The notes below the pieces were generated by a model. That model was not told where the DNA came from. It ran no database searches and saw only the letters and a list, made by a program, of their open reading frames with translations. Position numbers and translations under genes: made by a program. A DNA stretch of 46,276 nt from Mycobacterium sp. Its GTDB lineage: Bacteria; Actinomycetota; Actinomycetes; Mycobacteriales; Mycobacteriaceae. Shown piece after piece: positions 34,115 to 42,770 of the stretch (the stretch's first letter is position 1; each line of letters begins with the position of its first letter). Location of the stretch: positions 1 to 46,276 of the forward strand of contig JAGQTV010000026.1 of NCBI GenBank assembly GCA_020438845.1, read 5' to 3'.

Positions 34115-35463
34115 CAACGCGGTCCGCAGTCCCGCAAGACGCGGCATCGGTGTGGACTGCGCAACACTTTCCCGACGAGACGCACTGGTCGTTCGACCTC
34201 TCCCCCAGCGACCGCAACACGCTGATCGCTTACGCCCGAGGCGAACTCGATGCTAACTCGCTGGCTGGACACTTCGCTGGCGCTGTCGGGCAGTGGAGCG
34301 AATTGCTGACCCATGGGCCAGGTTTCGTTCGGGTGCGGCTGTTCCCCGTCGATTCACTGACCGAACTGCAGACTCAACGGGCATATCTGGGTCTGGGTAG
34401 CCTGCTCGGCCGGCCGGTTGGCCAAGACCGCGACGCGAACGTGATCACCCACATTCGCGACGAGCGCTTGGCAACGGTGCCCGGAGTGCGCAAGTATCGC
34501 ACCAACCTTAGGCAGGACTTCCACAGCGACGGATCAGATCTGGTCGGACTACTGTGTCTGCACCCGGCCAGCAGTGGCGGCGAGTCCAAGATCGCCTCTG
34601 CACATGCAGTCTACAACGAAATGCTCCGCCGCGCACCGAATCTCGTCGATGTCATGTACCAGCCGATGCCATGGGACCGCAACGACGAGCAGAGTTCCGG
34701 CGAACCGCCGTTCTTCGAACTACCGCCCATCATGGATATCGCCGACACTCCACGGTTGTTCTTCATCGCCTGGTACATCCGCGACTCGCAACGGCACCCG
34801 GAAGCCCCCCGGCTCACCGAGGATCAGCGTGCAGCGCTGGACCTCGTGGAGAACATTGCCAACGACCCGGCCTTCCACATCGAGATGCGGTTCCAGCCGG
34901 GTGATATCCAATTCCTCAACAACACCACCGTCCTGCACTCTCGCGAGGCGTACACCGACGAGGACGATCCCGCCCGCCGACGGCACCTGCTGCGGCTGTG
35001 GCTGAAGACAGACCGGGCAACCATCCACGAGCCACTCCGCGACGGAATACCCCGTCGGAATACGAAACCGTTTGTGCTGCAGCGCATTCACCACGCTGCG
35101 ATCATCTGCTCGGACTACGAACGCTCCAAGACGTTCTACACCCGGGTGCTAGGTCTGCGTGTGATCGCCGAGAACTACCGGGCACCGCGGAAGTCCTGGA
35201 AATTGGATCTCGGCCTGCCCGACGGTGGCCAGATCGAACTGTTCTCCTTTCCCCATCCGCCGGCCCGCCCCAGCCGTCCGGAGGCCCAGGGCCTCCGTCA
35301 CCTGGCATTCGCCGTGGACGACGTCCAGGCCTGGTCGGACCACCTGCGCCGCCAGGGCGTCTTCGTCGAGGAACTGCGCGTGGACGAATACACAGGCCGG
35401 CGCTTCACCTTTTTCAGCGACCCCGATGGGTTGCCGTTAGAGCTTTACGAACAGGGCCCTTAA
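34111..35463 (+). CDS. TauD/TfdA-type Fe(II)/2-oxoglutarate dioxygenase fused to a VOC domain
   Basis: A 450-residue two-domain protein, last gene of the ars operon. Residues about 15-310 look like a TauD-type dioxygenase: His138-x-Asp140 (QDFHSDGSDL) and distal His276 (VLHSREAY) as iron triad, Arg291 or Arg295 (RRHLLRLW) for 2-oxoglutarate. Residues about 322-448 form a YaeR/GloA2-like VOC domain with candidate ligands His328 (RIHHAAI), Glu376 (QIELFSF), His397 (LRHLAFAV) and Glu444 (LPLELYE). Both metal sites look complete. GTG 34111 overlaps the arsC stop codon (GTGA); the frame is open upstream inside arsC. Context suggests oxidation of an arsenic compound, perhaps an organoarsenical, but the operon place alone does not prove it. 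Ends at TTAA shared with the convergent gene. Confidence 0.88.
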   Translation: MTTRSAVPQDAASVWTAQHFPDETHWSFDLSPSDRNTLIAYARGELDANSLAGHFAGAVGQWSELLTHGPGFVRVRLFPVDSLTELQTQRAYLGLGSLLGRPVGQDRDANVITHIRDERLATVPGVRKYRTNLRQDFHSDGSDLVGLLCLHPASSGGESKIASAHAVYNEMLRRAPNLVDVMYQPMPWDRNDEQSSGEPPFFELPPIMDIADTPRLFFIAWYIRDSQRHPEAPRLTEDQRAALDLVENIANDPAFHIEMRFQPGDIQFLNNTTVLHSREAYTDEDDPARRRHLLRLWLKTDRATIHEPLRDGIPRRNTKPFVLQRIHHAAIICSDYERSKTFYTRVLGLRVIAENYRAPRKSWKLDLGLPDGGQIELFSFPHPPARPSRPEAQGLRHLAFAVDDVQAWSDHLRRQGVFVEELRVDEYTGRRFTFFSDPDGLPLELYEQGP

Positions 35464-36725
35464 ACCGCCAACCAGCTCAGAGCGGCCGCAACCAGCGCCG
35501 TGGTGCCGGTGTCGAGAGTCGGCTGGATAACCGGGGCGAAGTGCGGCGAGTGGTTGACCGGGATGTCGCTGGCGAGCCGGCCGGCCGCTTCGGCCTTCGA
35601 GTACACGTCCGGATCGGCGCCACCGAAGAGCCAGTAGGTATACGGCGCTTCCACTCCCCGGGCAATGTCGCTGAAATCTTCGCTGCCCAGCACCTTGGGG
35701 GGAACGACGACCCGGTCGCCGAAAACTCCGGCGAAAGCGTTATCCACGCGCGCCGTGACGTCGAGATCGTTGTCGGTCAACGGCGCCCGGTCGAGAAATT
35801 CGAAGTCGGGGTCGCGCGGCGAGTTCGACGCCGCACATTCGGCGGTGACGATCCGACGGATAGCCGCCAAAATCGCCTCCCGCGTCGACTCGCTATAGCT
35901 GCGGATGTTGATCTGAAGTTCGGCCTGATCAGCAATGATGTTGGCTTTGGTTCCCGCCGCGATCCTGCCCACCGTGACCACGGCCGGCTCGCCGGCCTCG
36001 ATCTCCCGCGAGACGATCGTCTGCAGCCTCAGCACGATCGCCGCGGCAAGCACTATCGGGTCGACGGTGGCGTGCGGCATCGAAGCGTGTCCGCCCCTGC
36101 CGTAGAGGGTCACCCGGATGCTGTCGGAGGCAGCGAACGCCGGACCGGCCTTCGTAGCGACGCAACCTGCGGGCAGGGGCCCGACGTGTTGACCGAGTGC
36201 GACGTCGACCGGAGGGATCAGGTCGGCAAGTCCGTCGTCAACCATGCCTTGTGCGCCGTCCACGGTCTCCTCAGCCGGCTGGAATACCGCGACAAGCGTG
36301 CCACGCCAATGCTGTTCGCCTGTCGCGAGTAAGTGTGCCGCGCCCAGGAGGCAAGCCGTATGCATGTCATGACCACAGGCGTGCGCAACCCCGACTGGGC
36401 TCCCCCCGGCTGCCGGTGTGGCTGTCACCTTGCTGGCATAGGGCAGTCCGGTGGCCTCCCGGACCGGCAGGGCATCCATGTCGGCCCGCAACAGGACCGT
36501 GGGACCGTCCCCGTTGCTGAAGACTCCGACCACGCCGGTGCCGCCGACCCCGGTGATGACCTCGAGTCCGGACAAGCGCAACCGCTCGGCCACGATTCCG
36601 GCCGTCCGGTGTTCCTGATGGGAGAGTTCGGGGTTCTGGTGCAGATCGCGGTAAATGTCTTCCTGCCATTGGCAGACCTCGCCGACCGAAGCCATCAACG
36701 CCGAAACCGTCTCGGGAATGGTCAT
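35460..36725 (-). CDS. M20-family amidohydrolase (N-acyl amino acid/hippurate hydrolase type)
   Basis: A 421-residue dinuclear metallohydrolase of the M20D/AmhX-HipO type that cleaves amide bonds of N-acylated amino acids or related amides. Visible motifs: ADMDALPV, HACGHDMHTACLLGAA (metal His and Asp), FQPAEETVDGAQ (catalytic/metal Glu pair), a dimerisation-type middle with GGHASMPH, and LGSEDFSDIA plus HSPHFAP near the end. ATG 36725 follows AAGGAC; the frame begins at 36746 without a site. It converges on the ars fusion gene with stop codons overlapping in TTAA, so no hairpin lies between. Substrate unknown. Confidence 0.93.
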   Translation of the reverse strand: MTIPETVSALMASVGEVCQWQEDIYRDLHQNPELSHQEHRTAGIVAERLRLSGLEVITGVGGTGVVGVFSNGDGPTVLLRADMDALPVREATGLPYASKVTATPAAGGSPVGVAHACGHDMHTACLLGAAHLLATGEQHWRGTLVAVFQPAEETVDGAQGMVDDGLADLIPPVDVALGQHVGPLPAGCVATKAGPAFAASDSIRVTLYGRGGHASMPHATVDPIVLAAAIVLRLQTIVSREIEAGEPAVVTVGRIAAGTKANIIADQAELQINIRSYSESTREAILAAIRRIVTAECAASNSPRDPDFEFLDRAPLTDNDLDVTARVDNAFAGVFGDRVVVPPKVLGSEDFSDIARGVEAPYTYWLFGGADPDVYSKAEAAGRLASDIPVNHSPHFAPVIQPTLDTGTTALVAAALSWLAV

Positions 36726-36825
36726 TTGAGAAGTCCTTCCATTCAAGAGGGGGTGATCAGAACCCTATCGGCCTGAAGCGCCAACGGCAGTAGTGTCGAT
36801 CCTGTCCGGAGAAAGCGAGGTCCTC

Positions 36826-38361
36826 GTGACGAGCACCGACCCCCAACAGCCACGACCGCACCGAAATCTGAGCAGACGGGTTTTCCTCGCGGGCAGCTTG
36901 GCCCTGAGCGCCGGGGCAACCTTGACAGCCTGTGGACGTTCGGGCACGACAGCAGCCACGCTGACCACGCAGCCGACCGCGCCCAATCCGGCCTTGGACG
37001 AGGCGATCAAGGCCGCCGAGGCTGCGCGACCGCACACCGGCCGCACGGTCACCGCCACCCTGAACCCGGGCCCGGTCACCGTCGACCTCGGCGGCAAGGT
37101 GGCCAAGACGCACGGCTTCACTGATTCGGTTCCAGGTCCGCTGATCCGTGCCAACATCGGGGACGAAGTCGTCGTGTCGGTGAACAACAAGCTCGGCAAA
37201 CCAACCTCGGTTCACTGGCATGGCATCGCCTTACAGAACCCCATGGACGGCGTGATGCCCGCCACCCCGAACATCCCCGCCGATCAATCGTTCACCTACC
37301 GGTTCTCCGTGCCGAACGCAGGAACATATTGGGCACACCCGCATGTCGGGGTCGAATTGGACACCGGACTCTATCTCCCGTTAATCGTCGATGATCCGAA
37401 GGCGCCCGGCGACTATGACGCCGAATGGATCGTGATGGTCGACGACTGGACCGACGGGATAGGCAAGTCACCGCAGCAGATCCTCGACGACTTGGAGAAG
37501 GGCGGGATGGGCGCCATGGCGTCGATGGGGTCCATGGGCGGTTCGGAGGGCAGCAAGCTGCTGGGCGGGGATGCCGGAGACGTGACCTATCCCTACTACG
37601 TCGTCAACGGCCGGATTCCCGAAGCACCAACCACGTTCAGCGCCAGACCCGGTCAGCGCATCCGGCTTCGGATCATCAATTCCGGTTCCGACACCGCCTT
37701 CCGGGTGGCCCTCGCCGGACACCGAATGACGGTCACCCACACCGACGGCTATCCCGTCGTACCAACCGAGGTCGACGCGGTGCTGCTGGGAATGGCCGAG
37801 CGCTACGACGTGATCGTGACCGCACGGGACGGAGTGTTCCCGCTTGTCGCGATGGCTGAAGGCAAGAACGCAGTCGCGCGCGCACTGTTGGTCACCGGAG
37901 TCGGCAGCTCCCCGCCACCAGATTTTCGGCCTGCCGAACTCAACGGGACAGTCGGGATCGTCGAGATGTTCACCGCCACCCCGGAAGCTCAATTGGCGTT
38001 CACAAAGCCCGACAACGAGATGCAGGCCGAGCTGACCGCATCCGACACCGCCTATCAGTGGGGCATCAACGGTCCCTATCCGGACAACAAGCCGTTCACC
38101 GTCCGGCAAGGTCAGCAGGCGACGGTCACCTTCACCAACAAGACCACGATGTGGCACCCGATGCACCTGCACGGCCACACATTCGCGTTAGTCAAGCCCG
38201 ACGGCAGCCTCGGGGCCCGCAAGGACACCGTGATCGTCACTCCCAACCAATCGGTCAAGATTGCGATCCTCGCCGACAACCCCGGCTACTGGCCACTGCA
38301 CTGCCACAACACCTACCACGCCGAGGCCGGCATGTTCTCCACCTTCGACTACCTCACCTGA
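36826..38361 (+). CDS. mmcO: Tat/lipobox multicopper oxidase, MmcO-like
   Basis: A 511-residue multicopper oxidase like Rv0846c (MmcO), which oxidises Cu(I) and protects against copper. The N-terminus has a Tat signal (SRRVFLAG, about residues 17-24) and a lipobox LTAC with Cys36, so it is probably a lipoprotein at the outer face of the membrane. The copper ligands are intact: HWHG, WAHPHVG, HPMHLHGHTF and HCHNTYHAEAGM (type 1 axial Met). A Gly/Met-rich loop (KGGMGAMASMGSMGG) may gather copper. GTG 36826 has a GAGG site; GTG 36793 is possible but poorer. It overlaps the convergent permease gene by 13 bases. Confidence 0.94.
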   Translation: MTSTDPQQPRPHRNLSRRVFLAGSLALSAGATLTACGRSGTTAATLTTQPTAPNPALDEAIKAAEAARPHTGRTVTATLNPGPVTVDLGGKVAKTHGFTDSVPGPLIRANIGDEVVVSVNNKLGKPTSVHWHGIALQNPMDGVMPATPNIPADQSFTYRFSVPNAGTYWAHPHVGVELDTGLYLPLIVDDPKAPGDYDAEWIVMVDDWTDGIGKSPQQILDDLEKGGMGAMASMGSMGGSEGSKLLGGDAGDVTYPYYVVNGRIPEAPTTFSARPGQRIRLRIINSGSDTAFRVALAGHRMTVTHTDGYPVVPTEVDAVLLGMAERYDVIVTARDGVFPLVAMAEGKNAVARALLVTGVGSSPPPDFRPAELNGTVGIVEMFTATPEAQLAFTKPDNEMQAELTASDTAYQWGINGPYPDNKPFTVRQGQQATVTFTNKTTMWHPMHLHGHTFALVKPDGSLGARKDTVIVTPNQSVKIAILADNPGYWPLHCHNTYHAEAGMFSTFDYLT

Positions 38362-39827
38362 ACGGATTCCGGCAGCTCCAGTTCAGCTGCAAGTGCCATG
38401 CCGACCTCCCGGGCGATTCGGGAGGCAGCGAGTGCTACTGCCAATCCGGCTGCGCACCAATAAAATCCGAGCAGGGGAGCAGCCGACCATCCGCTGGCGT
38501 CCTTGACGCTGAACCACAGCACCGTCACGATCACCAGCACACCGAGGGCAGGAAACCCCACTCCTGCGACGCGGTCCGTTCCGCCGTGCAGGGGGATGAA
38601 GCGGGGTCCGACGACGAACCAGACCGTGGCGACCTCGACCAGCAGATAGCACACCATCAAACAGACCGATCCCGCGACGGCAAAGAGAAAGTAGGTGTCG
38701 ATTGCCCGATTTCCGGTGTCCTCCGGCGGCCACCCGGTCAGTCCGCAGAGAGTGTTGACCACACCGCCGAGAACCACGACCAGCCAGGTAGCCCGTCGTG
38801 GTCCGCCGGTTGCCGGGTGGATATGCGCCAACGATTTCGGTCCGAGACCGTCGCGGCCGAAGGCGAACAGCATTCGCCCTGAGGTGGCTGCGGTCGCCAT
38901 ATGGCAACCGACAGCCCCCACCGTCGCCGTGAGAATCACCAACAGGCTGAACCACTTGCCGATGTAGGTGTTTCCCAGATCCCCCAGTGTGTTGGCGGAC
39001 CGTTCGAAGGCGTCCAGACCGGCTTTGTCGGTCCCGAACCCGACGGTCTGGGCGAACATGACGACCACGAACAGCACGCCGGTCAGCACCAGGGTTCCGG
39101 TGATCGCACGCGGGATGTTGAGTTGCGGATCGGTGGTCTCCTCGCCCATCGAGGCGCAGGCCTCGAATCCGGCCCAGCACAGGAACGCGGCGACAACCCC
39201 ACCGAGCACAGCGGCGCCGGACACTCCCGACGGGGAAAAGCTACTCAGATCAACGCCATTGGGCTCGGCTCCGCCGCGGGCGAGAATCACTACCGCCAGC
39301 ACCACCATCGCCACAATTCCCACGCCTTCGATCGCGAGCAGGATCTTGGCCAGCAACCGGACTTCTCGACCGGTGAGGGCCAGGGACAACGCCGTCGCGG
39401 CCAGCACCAGCACCAGCCATGGCAACTGCACCGGGTGTTCGGATCCGGCTTGCAACTCGGCCAGGAACGAATTGGCGAAGGCCGCGGTCAGCGCCAAGGT
39501 TGCGATCGAGAAGCCAACGTAGGCACCCAACATCGCGAAGCCGGAGAAGAAGCCCGCCCGCGGGCCCACCGTCACCCCGACAAGGGCGTAGGCAGACCCG
39601 GAATGGTTGAGATAGCGGGTCAGTCGAACGAAGCTGTAACCCACCAACGCCACCCCGATGAGCCCGATGACGAATACCAGCGGAATCGATTTGCCAACCG
39701 TGCTCACCAGACCCTGGCCGTTGCCCGCCATCGCCAGGGTGGGGCCCACCGTGGCCACAGACAGCGCCAGCGCAACCCAGGACGGCAGCGTGCGGCGCGG
39801 AAGTTCGTCCTCTCGGCCGGTCTGCAT
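38349..39827 (-). CDS. APC-family amino acid permease
   Basis: A 492-residue amino acid/polyamine/organocation transporter with about twelve membrane segments. Family marks: VGPTLAMAGNGQG with the early substrate-binding helix, SGSAYALVGVTVGP, CWAGFEACASMGEETTDPQLNIPRAI (key FE-x-x-ASMGEET) and SGRMLFAFGRDGLGP. Substrate not predictable. ATG 39827 follows GAGGAGGAG, a strong ribosome site. The 3' end overlaps the mmcO 3' end by 13 bases. It diverges from the molybdoenzyme gene, with 76 bases between starts that must hold both promoters. Confidence 0.92.
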   Translation of the reverse strand: MQTGREDELPRRTLPSWVALALSVATVGPTLAMAGNGQGLVSTVGKSIPLVFVIGLIGVALVGYSFVRLTRYLNHSGSAYALVGVTVGPRAGFFSGFAMLGAYVGFSIATLALTAAFANSFLAELQAGSEHPVQLPWLVLVLAATALSLALTGREVRLLAKILLAIEGVGIVAMVVLAVVILARGGAEPNGVDLSSFSPSGVSGAAVLGGVVAAFLCWAGFEACASMGEETTDPQLNIPRAITGTLVLTGVLFVVVMFAQTVGFGTDKAGLDAFERSANTLGDLGNTYIGKWFSLLVILTATVGAVGCHMATAATSGRMLFAFGRDGLGPKSLAHIHPATGGPRRATWLVVVLGGVVNTLCGLTGWPPEDTGNRAIDTYFLFAVAGSVCLMVCYLLVEVATVWFVVGPRFIPLHGGTDRVAGVGFPALGVLVIVTVLWFSVKDASGWSAAPLLGFYWCAAGLAVALAASRIAREVGMALAAELELPESVQVR

Positions 39828-39903
39828 CGACTCCTCCTCGTAGCCCGAACGTCCCAACGGTGCCAGACTCGAATTGTGCCCGAATCAAGGAAGGCTCACG
39901 TCC

Positions 39904-41544
39904 ATGTCTCACAGCCCAGCGCCTGACAACACAGGGCCCGACAACACAGGGCCTGACAACACAGCGCCTAACAACACAGGGCCTGACAACACAGCGCCTA
40001 ACAACACAGCGCCTGACAACACAGGGCCCGTCACCTCCACCGCCTCCCGCATGGGTGCCGGCTTGGCCGCCGCGGCCGTTTCCTTGGGGGTGACGGAGTT
40101 GGTCGCCGCGTTCTTCTCCCCGGCCGCGGATGCGCGCACATCGGTGGGCACTGCTGTCATCAACCTGACCCCGGGGCCGGTCAAGGAATGGGCTATCCAA
40201 ACCTTCGGCACATCGGACAAATTGTTTCTAGCGGTGATGGTGATCGTAGTGATCGTTGCCGTCGTGTCGGTGGCCGCGATATGGGAGCGATCCCGGATTC
40301 CGTTGGGCAGCTTGGCAATCATCGCCGGGGCAGTGGCAGGGGCCGCGGCAGTGCTGGATCGCCCCGGTGCCGCACTTCTCGATGTGCTTCCGACCGCCAT
40401 CGCGGCGGTGAGTGGGATCGCGGTGTTGCGGTTCCTCACCTCGACTCAGGCCGGCGACATGACTGCCGACCCCGACCGCAGACGGTCGCTGTTGACGCTG
40501 TCATTCGCTGGCCTCGGGGCGCTCACTGGTCTTGGCGGCAGCCTTCTGACTCGCCAACGGCGCTCCGTGGCGGGCGACCGCGACGCCTTCGCTCTGCCGG
40601 AGACGGCCACCCCCGCCCCGCCCATTCCCGCGGACGTACAGCCCCCTGGTTCTGCTGAAATAGGTCTGCCGACCTTCATCACCTCTAATGCCGATTTCTA
40701 CCGGATCGACACCGCCCTCAGCGTTCCGCAACTGTCCCGCGCCGAGTGGAAATTGCGCATCCACGGGATGGTGGACCGGGAAGTGACCTACTCGTTCGAT
40801 GACCTGAAGGACTTCCAGGTCGTGGACCGCGCGGTGACACTCACCTGCGTGTCGAACCCGGTCGGCGGCAACCTGATCTCCAATGCCATGTGGACTGGTT
40901 ATCGCGTTCGGGACCTGCTGCAGCGCAGCGGAGTCCAGCCGGACGCGGACATGGTGCTGTCGACGTCGGTGGACGGTTTCACGGTCGGCACACCGGTCGA
41001 AGCGCTCACCGACGACCGCGATTCGCTGTTGGCAGTCGGAATGAACGGTGTGCCGCTACCCGTCGAGCATGGCTATCCCGCCCGGTTGGTGGTACCCGGG
41101 CTATACGGATTCGTCTCGGCCACCAAGTGGGTGATCGACCTCGAACTAACCCGCTTCGACCGAGCACAGGCCTACTGGACCAAGTTGGGATGGTCCGCGA
41201 AGGCCCCGATCAAAACCGGGTCCCGTATCGACGTGCCCCGCAACGGTCAACGCCTGCAGCCAGGTCCGGTCACCATCGGTGGTGTGGCGTGGGCACAGCA
41301 CCGGGGCATCAAGGCCGTCGAGGTGCAGATCGACGACGGGCCCTGGCAGCCGGCCGTGCTCGGTGCCGCTTATTCCAACGACACCTGGCGACTGTGGACA
41401 TTCGAGTGGCCGGCCCCGGCTGGGGAGCACACCATTACCGCCCGGGCCACGGACGGCACCGGCGTGGTACAAACCGCCGACGTGGCTCCACCACCACCCG
41501 ACGGTGCGACGGGATGGCCCTCGATCTCCGTCAACGTTGGCTGA
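39904..41544 (+). CDS. membrane-anchored molybdopterin oxidoreductase (sulfite oxidase-like)
   Basis: A 546-residue protein: a repeat-encoded N-terminus (residues about 7-41, PDNTGP/PNNTAP units), then about five membrane segments to roughly residue 220 (one reads LFLAVMVIVVIVAVVSVAAI), then the extracytoplasmic SUOX-type molybdopterin domain. Cys in TLTCVSNPVGGN is the expected molybdenum ligand. A Mo-co dimerisation/Ig-like domain (DVPRNGQRLQPGPVTIGG onwards) ends the protein. No Tat signal; the membrane segments would insert first. Similar to Rv0218-type mycobacterial proteins. ATG 39904 follows GGAAGG. Substrate unknown (sulfite, or protein methionine sulfoxide as in MsrP, are possibilities). 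Confidence 0.92.
   Translation: MSHSPAPDNTGPDNTGPDNTAPNNTGPDNTAPNNTAPDNTGPVTSTASRMGAGLAAAAVSLGVTELVAAFFSPAADARTSVGTAVINLTPGPVKEWAIQTFGTSDKLFLAVMVIVVIVAVVSVAAIWERSRIPLGSLAIIAGAVAGAAAVLDRPGAALLDVLPTAIAAVSGIAVLRFLTSTQAGDMTADPDRRRSLLTLSFAGLGALTGLGGSLLTRQRRSVAGDRDAFALPETATPAPPIPADVQPPGSAEIGLPTFITSNADFYRIDTALSVPQLSRAEWKLRIHGMVDREVTYSFDDLKDFQVVDRAVTLTCVSNPVGGNLISNAMWTGYRVRDLLQRSGVQPDADMVLSTSVDGFTVGTPVEALTDDRDSLLAVGMNGVPLPVEHGYPARLVVPGLYGFVSATKWVIDLELTRFDRAQAYWTKLGWSAKAPIKTGSRIDVPRNGQRLQPGPVTIGGVAWAQHRGIKAVEVQIDDGPWQPAVLGAAYSNDTWRLWTFEWPAPAGEHTITARATDGTGVVQTADVAPPPPDGATGWPSISVNVG
39922..40026 (+). repeat. 15-bp tandem repeat, 7 units
   Basis: Seven 15-base units of the form CCTGACAACACAGGG, with changes at three positions (C/T, G/A and G/C), run from 39922 to 40026. 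Each encodes Pro-Asp/Asn-Asn-Thr-Gly/Ala at the N-terminus of the molybdoenzyme. Unit number changes keep the frame. Confidence 0.95.
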
Positions 41545-41562
41545 GCCCAGTCAGTCCTGGGC
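41545..41562. terminator. small hairpin between convergent genes
   Basis: GCCCAG (41545-41550) and CTGGGC (41557-41562) form a 6-bp stem with a 6-base loop directly after the molybdoenzyme stop codon and across the stop of the convergent kinase gene. Weak; may aid termination for both. Confidence 0.35.
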
Positions 41563-42765
41563 AAGCTCCCCGACACCCAAATCAGCGGGCACCGTCACCG
41601 TCACCACGCTCCCTCCACCCCGACGCTTGCCGAACTCGACCGATCCTCCGGTCGCCTCCACGCCGACGACCAGCGATGACAAACCGATGTGCCCTTCTGC
41701 GACCCGGCGGGCCAGGATCGTCGGGTCGAACCCGACGCCGTCGTCAGTGACGCTGAGAGCGACGTCATCGGCTCCGCGGTGCAGCGCGACCGAGATGGTG
41801 GCGGCACCAGAGTGTCTCTGGGCGTTAGCCAGAAGCTCGCGGGCCGCCCGATAGACCAACGCTTGGGATTCGAAACGTCCAACCTCGTCGATATCGCACT
41901 CAACCGTTGCGCCCCAACGTTGCTCATATCGTTCGGCAAGCTCGCGTATCGCTGCGCTCAAACCCACCTGAACCAGAACCTGCGGGTGCAGGACGCTCAC
42001 GGTCGTTCGCAATGAGGACACCGTCTCTCGCAGCGCGGCATCAAGCCGGTCGAAACCTTCCGGAGTTGGGTTGTCCCGGAGGTCGTCTACGTCGAGTCGC
42101 GCTGCCAGCAAGTTCTGCAGCGGACCATCGTGCAGCTGCTCGGAGAGTTCCCGATTGTGCCGTTCGTCTGCCCGCATCGATTCGGCGATCAAGCGGCGAC
42201 GAACATCGAGCAGCGACACCACCCGGGCACGGCGGCGTTCCAAGGCGAACGAGAGTGAGGTGATGGCCACGGCAAGCCAGAGCAGGCACCCAACTTGGAC
42301 ATACACCACGGCCGGGATTCCATCCACAAGTTTGTGATCGCCGATGGCGTAGAACACCCAGGCCAGCAGATAGCCGAACGATGCACCGAAGCCGAGCGCC
42401 GCGGTCGCCAGTGGGCTATCGAGGAAGGCAACCGAGATGGGTAGGAGGAAGAAGATCGGATAGAGCGCGATGGTGCCCGGGCCGGAGGCGATGCACAGGA
42501 TCACCACGATCACGACATCCGCGGCGGTCGAGGCCCAGCTCCCGAATGCGGGCGGGACCCTGAACATAACGAAGAACAGCCAGACCACCGAGCCGACCGC
42601 GTAGAGCACGAGGACTGCTTTGAACACTGCATCGTTGCGGTGTTCGACATGAGTGATGCTGACCAGTAGAGCGATGAGAACGATCAGGACAAGGCGAAGC
42701 ACGGATCTGAATCGCAACGGCGCACTGGCGAGAGAATCCAAGCTGCGACTGATCATCCGTGGCAC
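41551..42765 (-). CDS. narS: NarS-type sensor histidine kinase
   Basis: A 404-residue membrane sensor kinase of the HisKA_3 class. About six membrane helices fill residues 20-175 with little periplasmic sequence, so it probably senses within the membrane. The phosphorylated His is His212 in LSEQLHDGPLQNLL. The HATPase_c domain has ARELLANAQRHSG (N box) and DDGVGFD (G1 box), then GHIGLSSL. GTG 42765 starts 5 bases after the narL stop, so the pair is one operon. It pairs with the NarL-like regulator next door; Rv0845 (NarS) is the likely counterpart. The signal is not known. Confidence 0.9.
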   Translation of the reverse strand: MPRMISRSLDSLASAPLRFRSVLRLVLIVLIALLVSITHVEHRNDAVFKAVLVLYAVGSVVWLFFVMFRVPPAFGSWASTAADVVIVVILCIASGPGTIALYPIFFLLPISVAFLDSPLATAALGFGASFGYLLAWVFYAIGDHKLVDGIPAVVYVQVGCLLWLAVAITSLSFALERRRARVVSLLDVRRRLIAESMRADERHNRELSEQLHDGPLQNLLAARLDVDDLRDNPTPEGFDRLDAALRETVSSLRTTVSVLHPQVLVQVGLSAAIRELAERYEQRWGATVECDIDEVGRFESQALVYRAARELLANAQRHSGAATISVALHRGADDVALSVTDDGVGFDPTILARRVAEGHIGLSSLVVGVEATGGSVEFGKRRGGGSVVTVTVPADLGVGELAQD

Positions 42766-42770
42766 GCCAA

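Noticed and set aside
39922-40026. possible CRISPR array
   Set aside because: The units are contiguous 15-base repeats with no spacers and lie in frame inside a gene.
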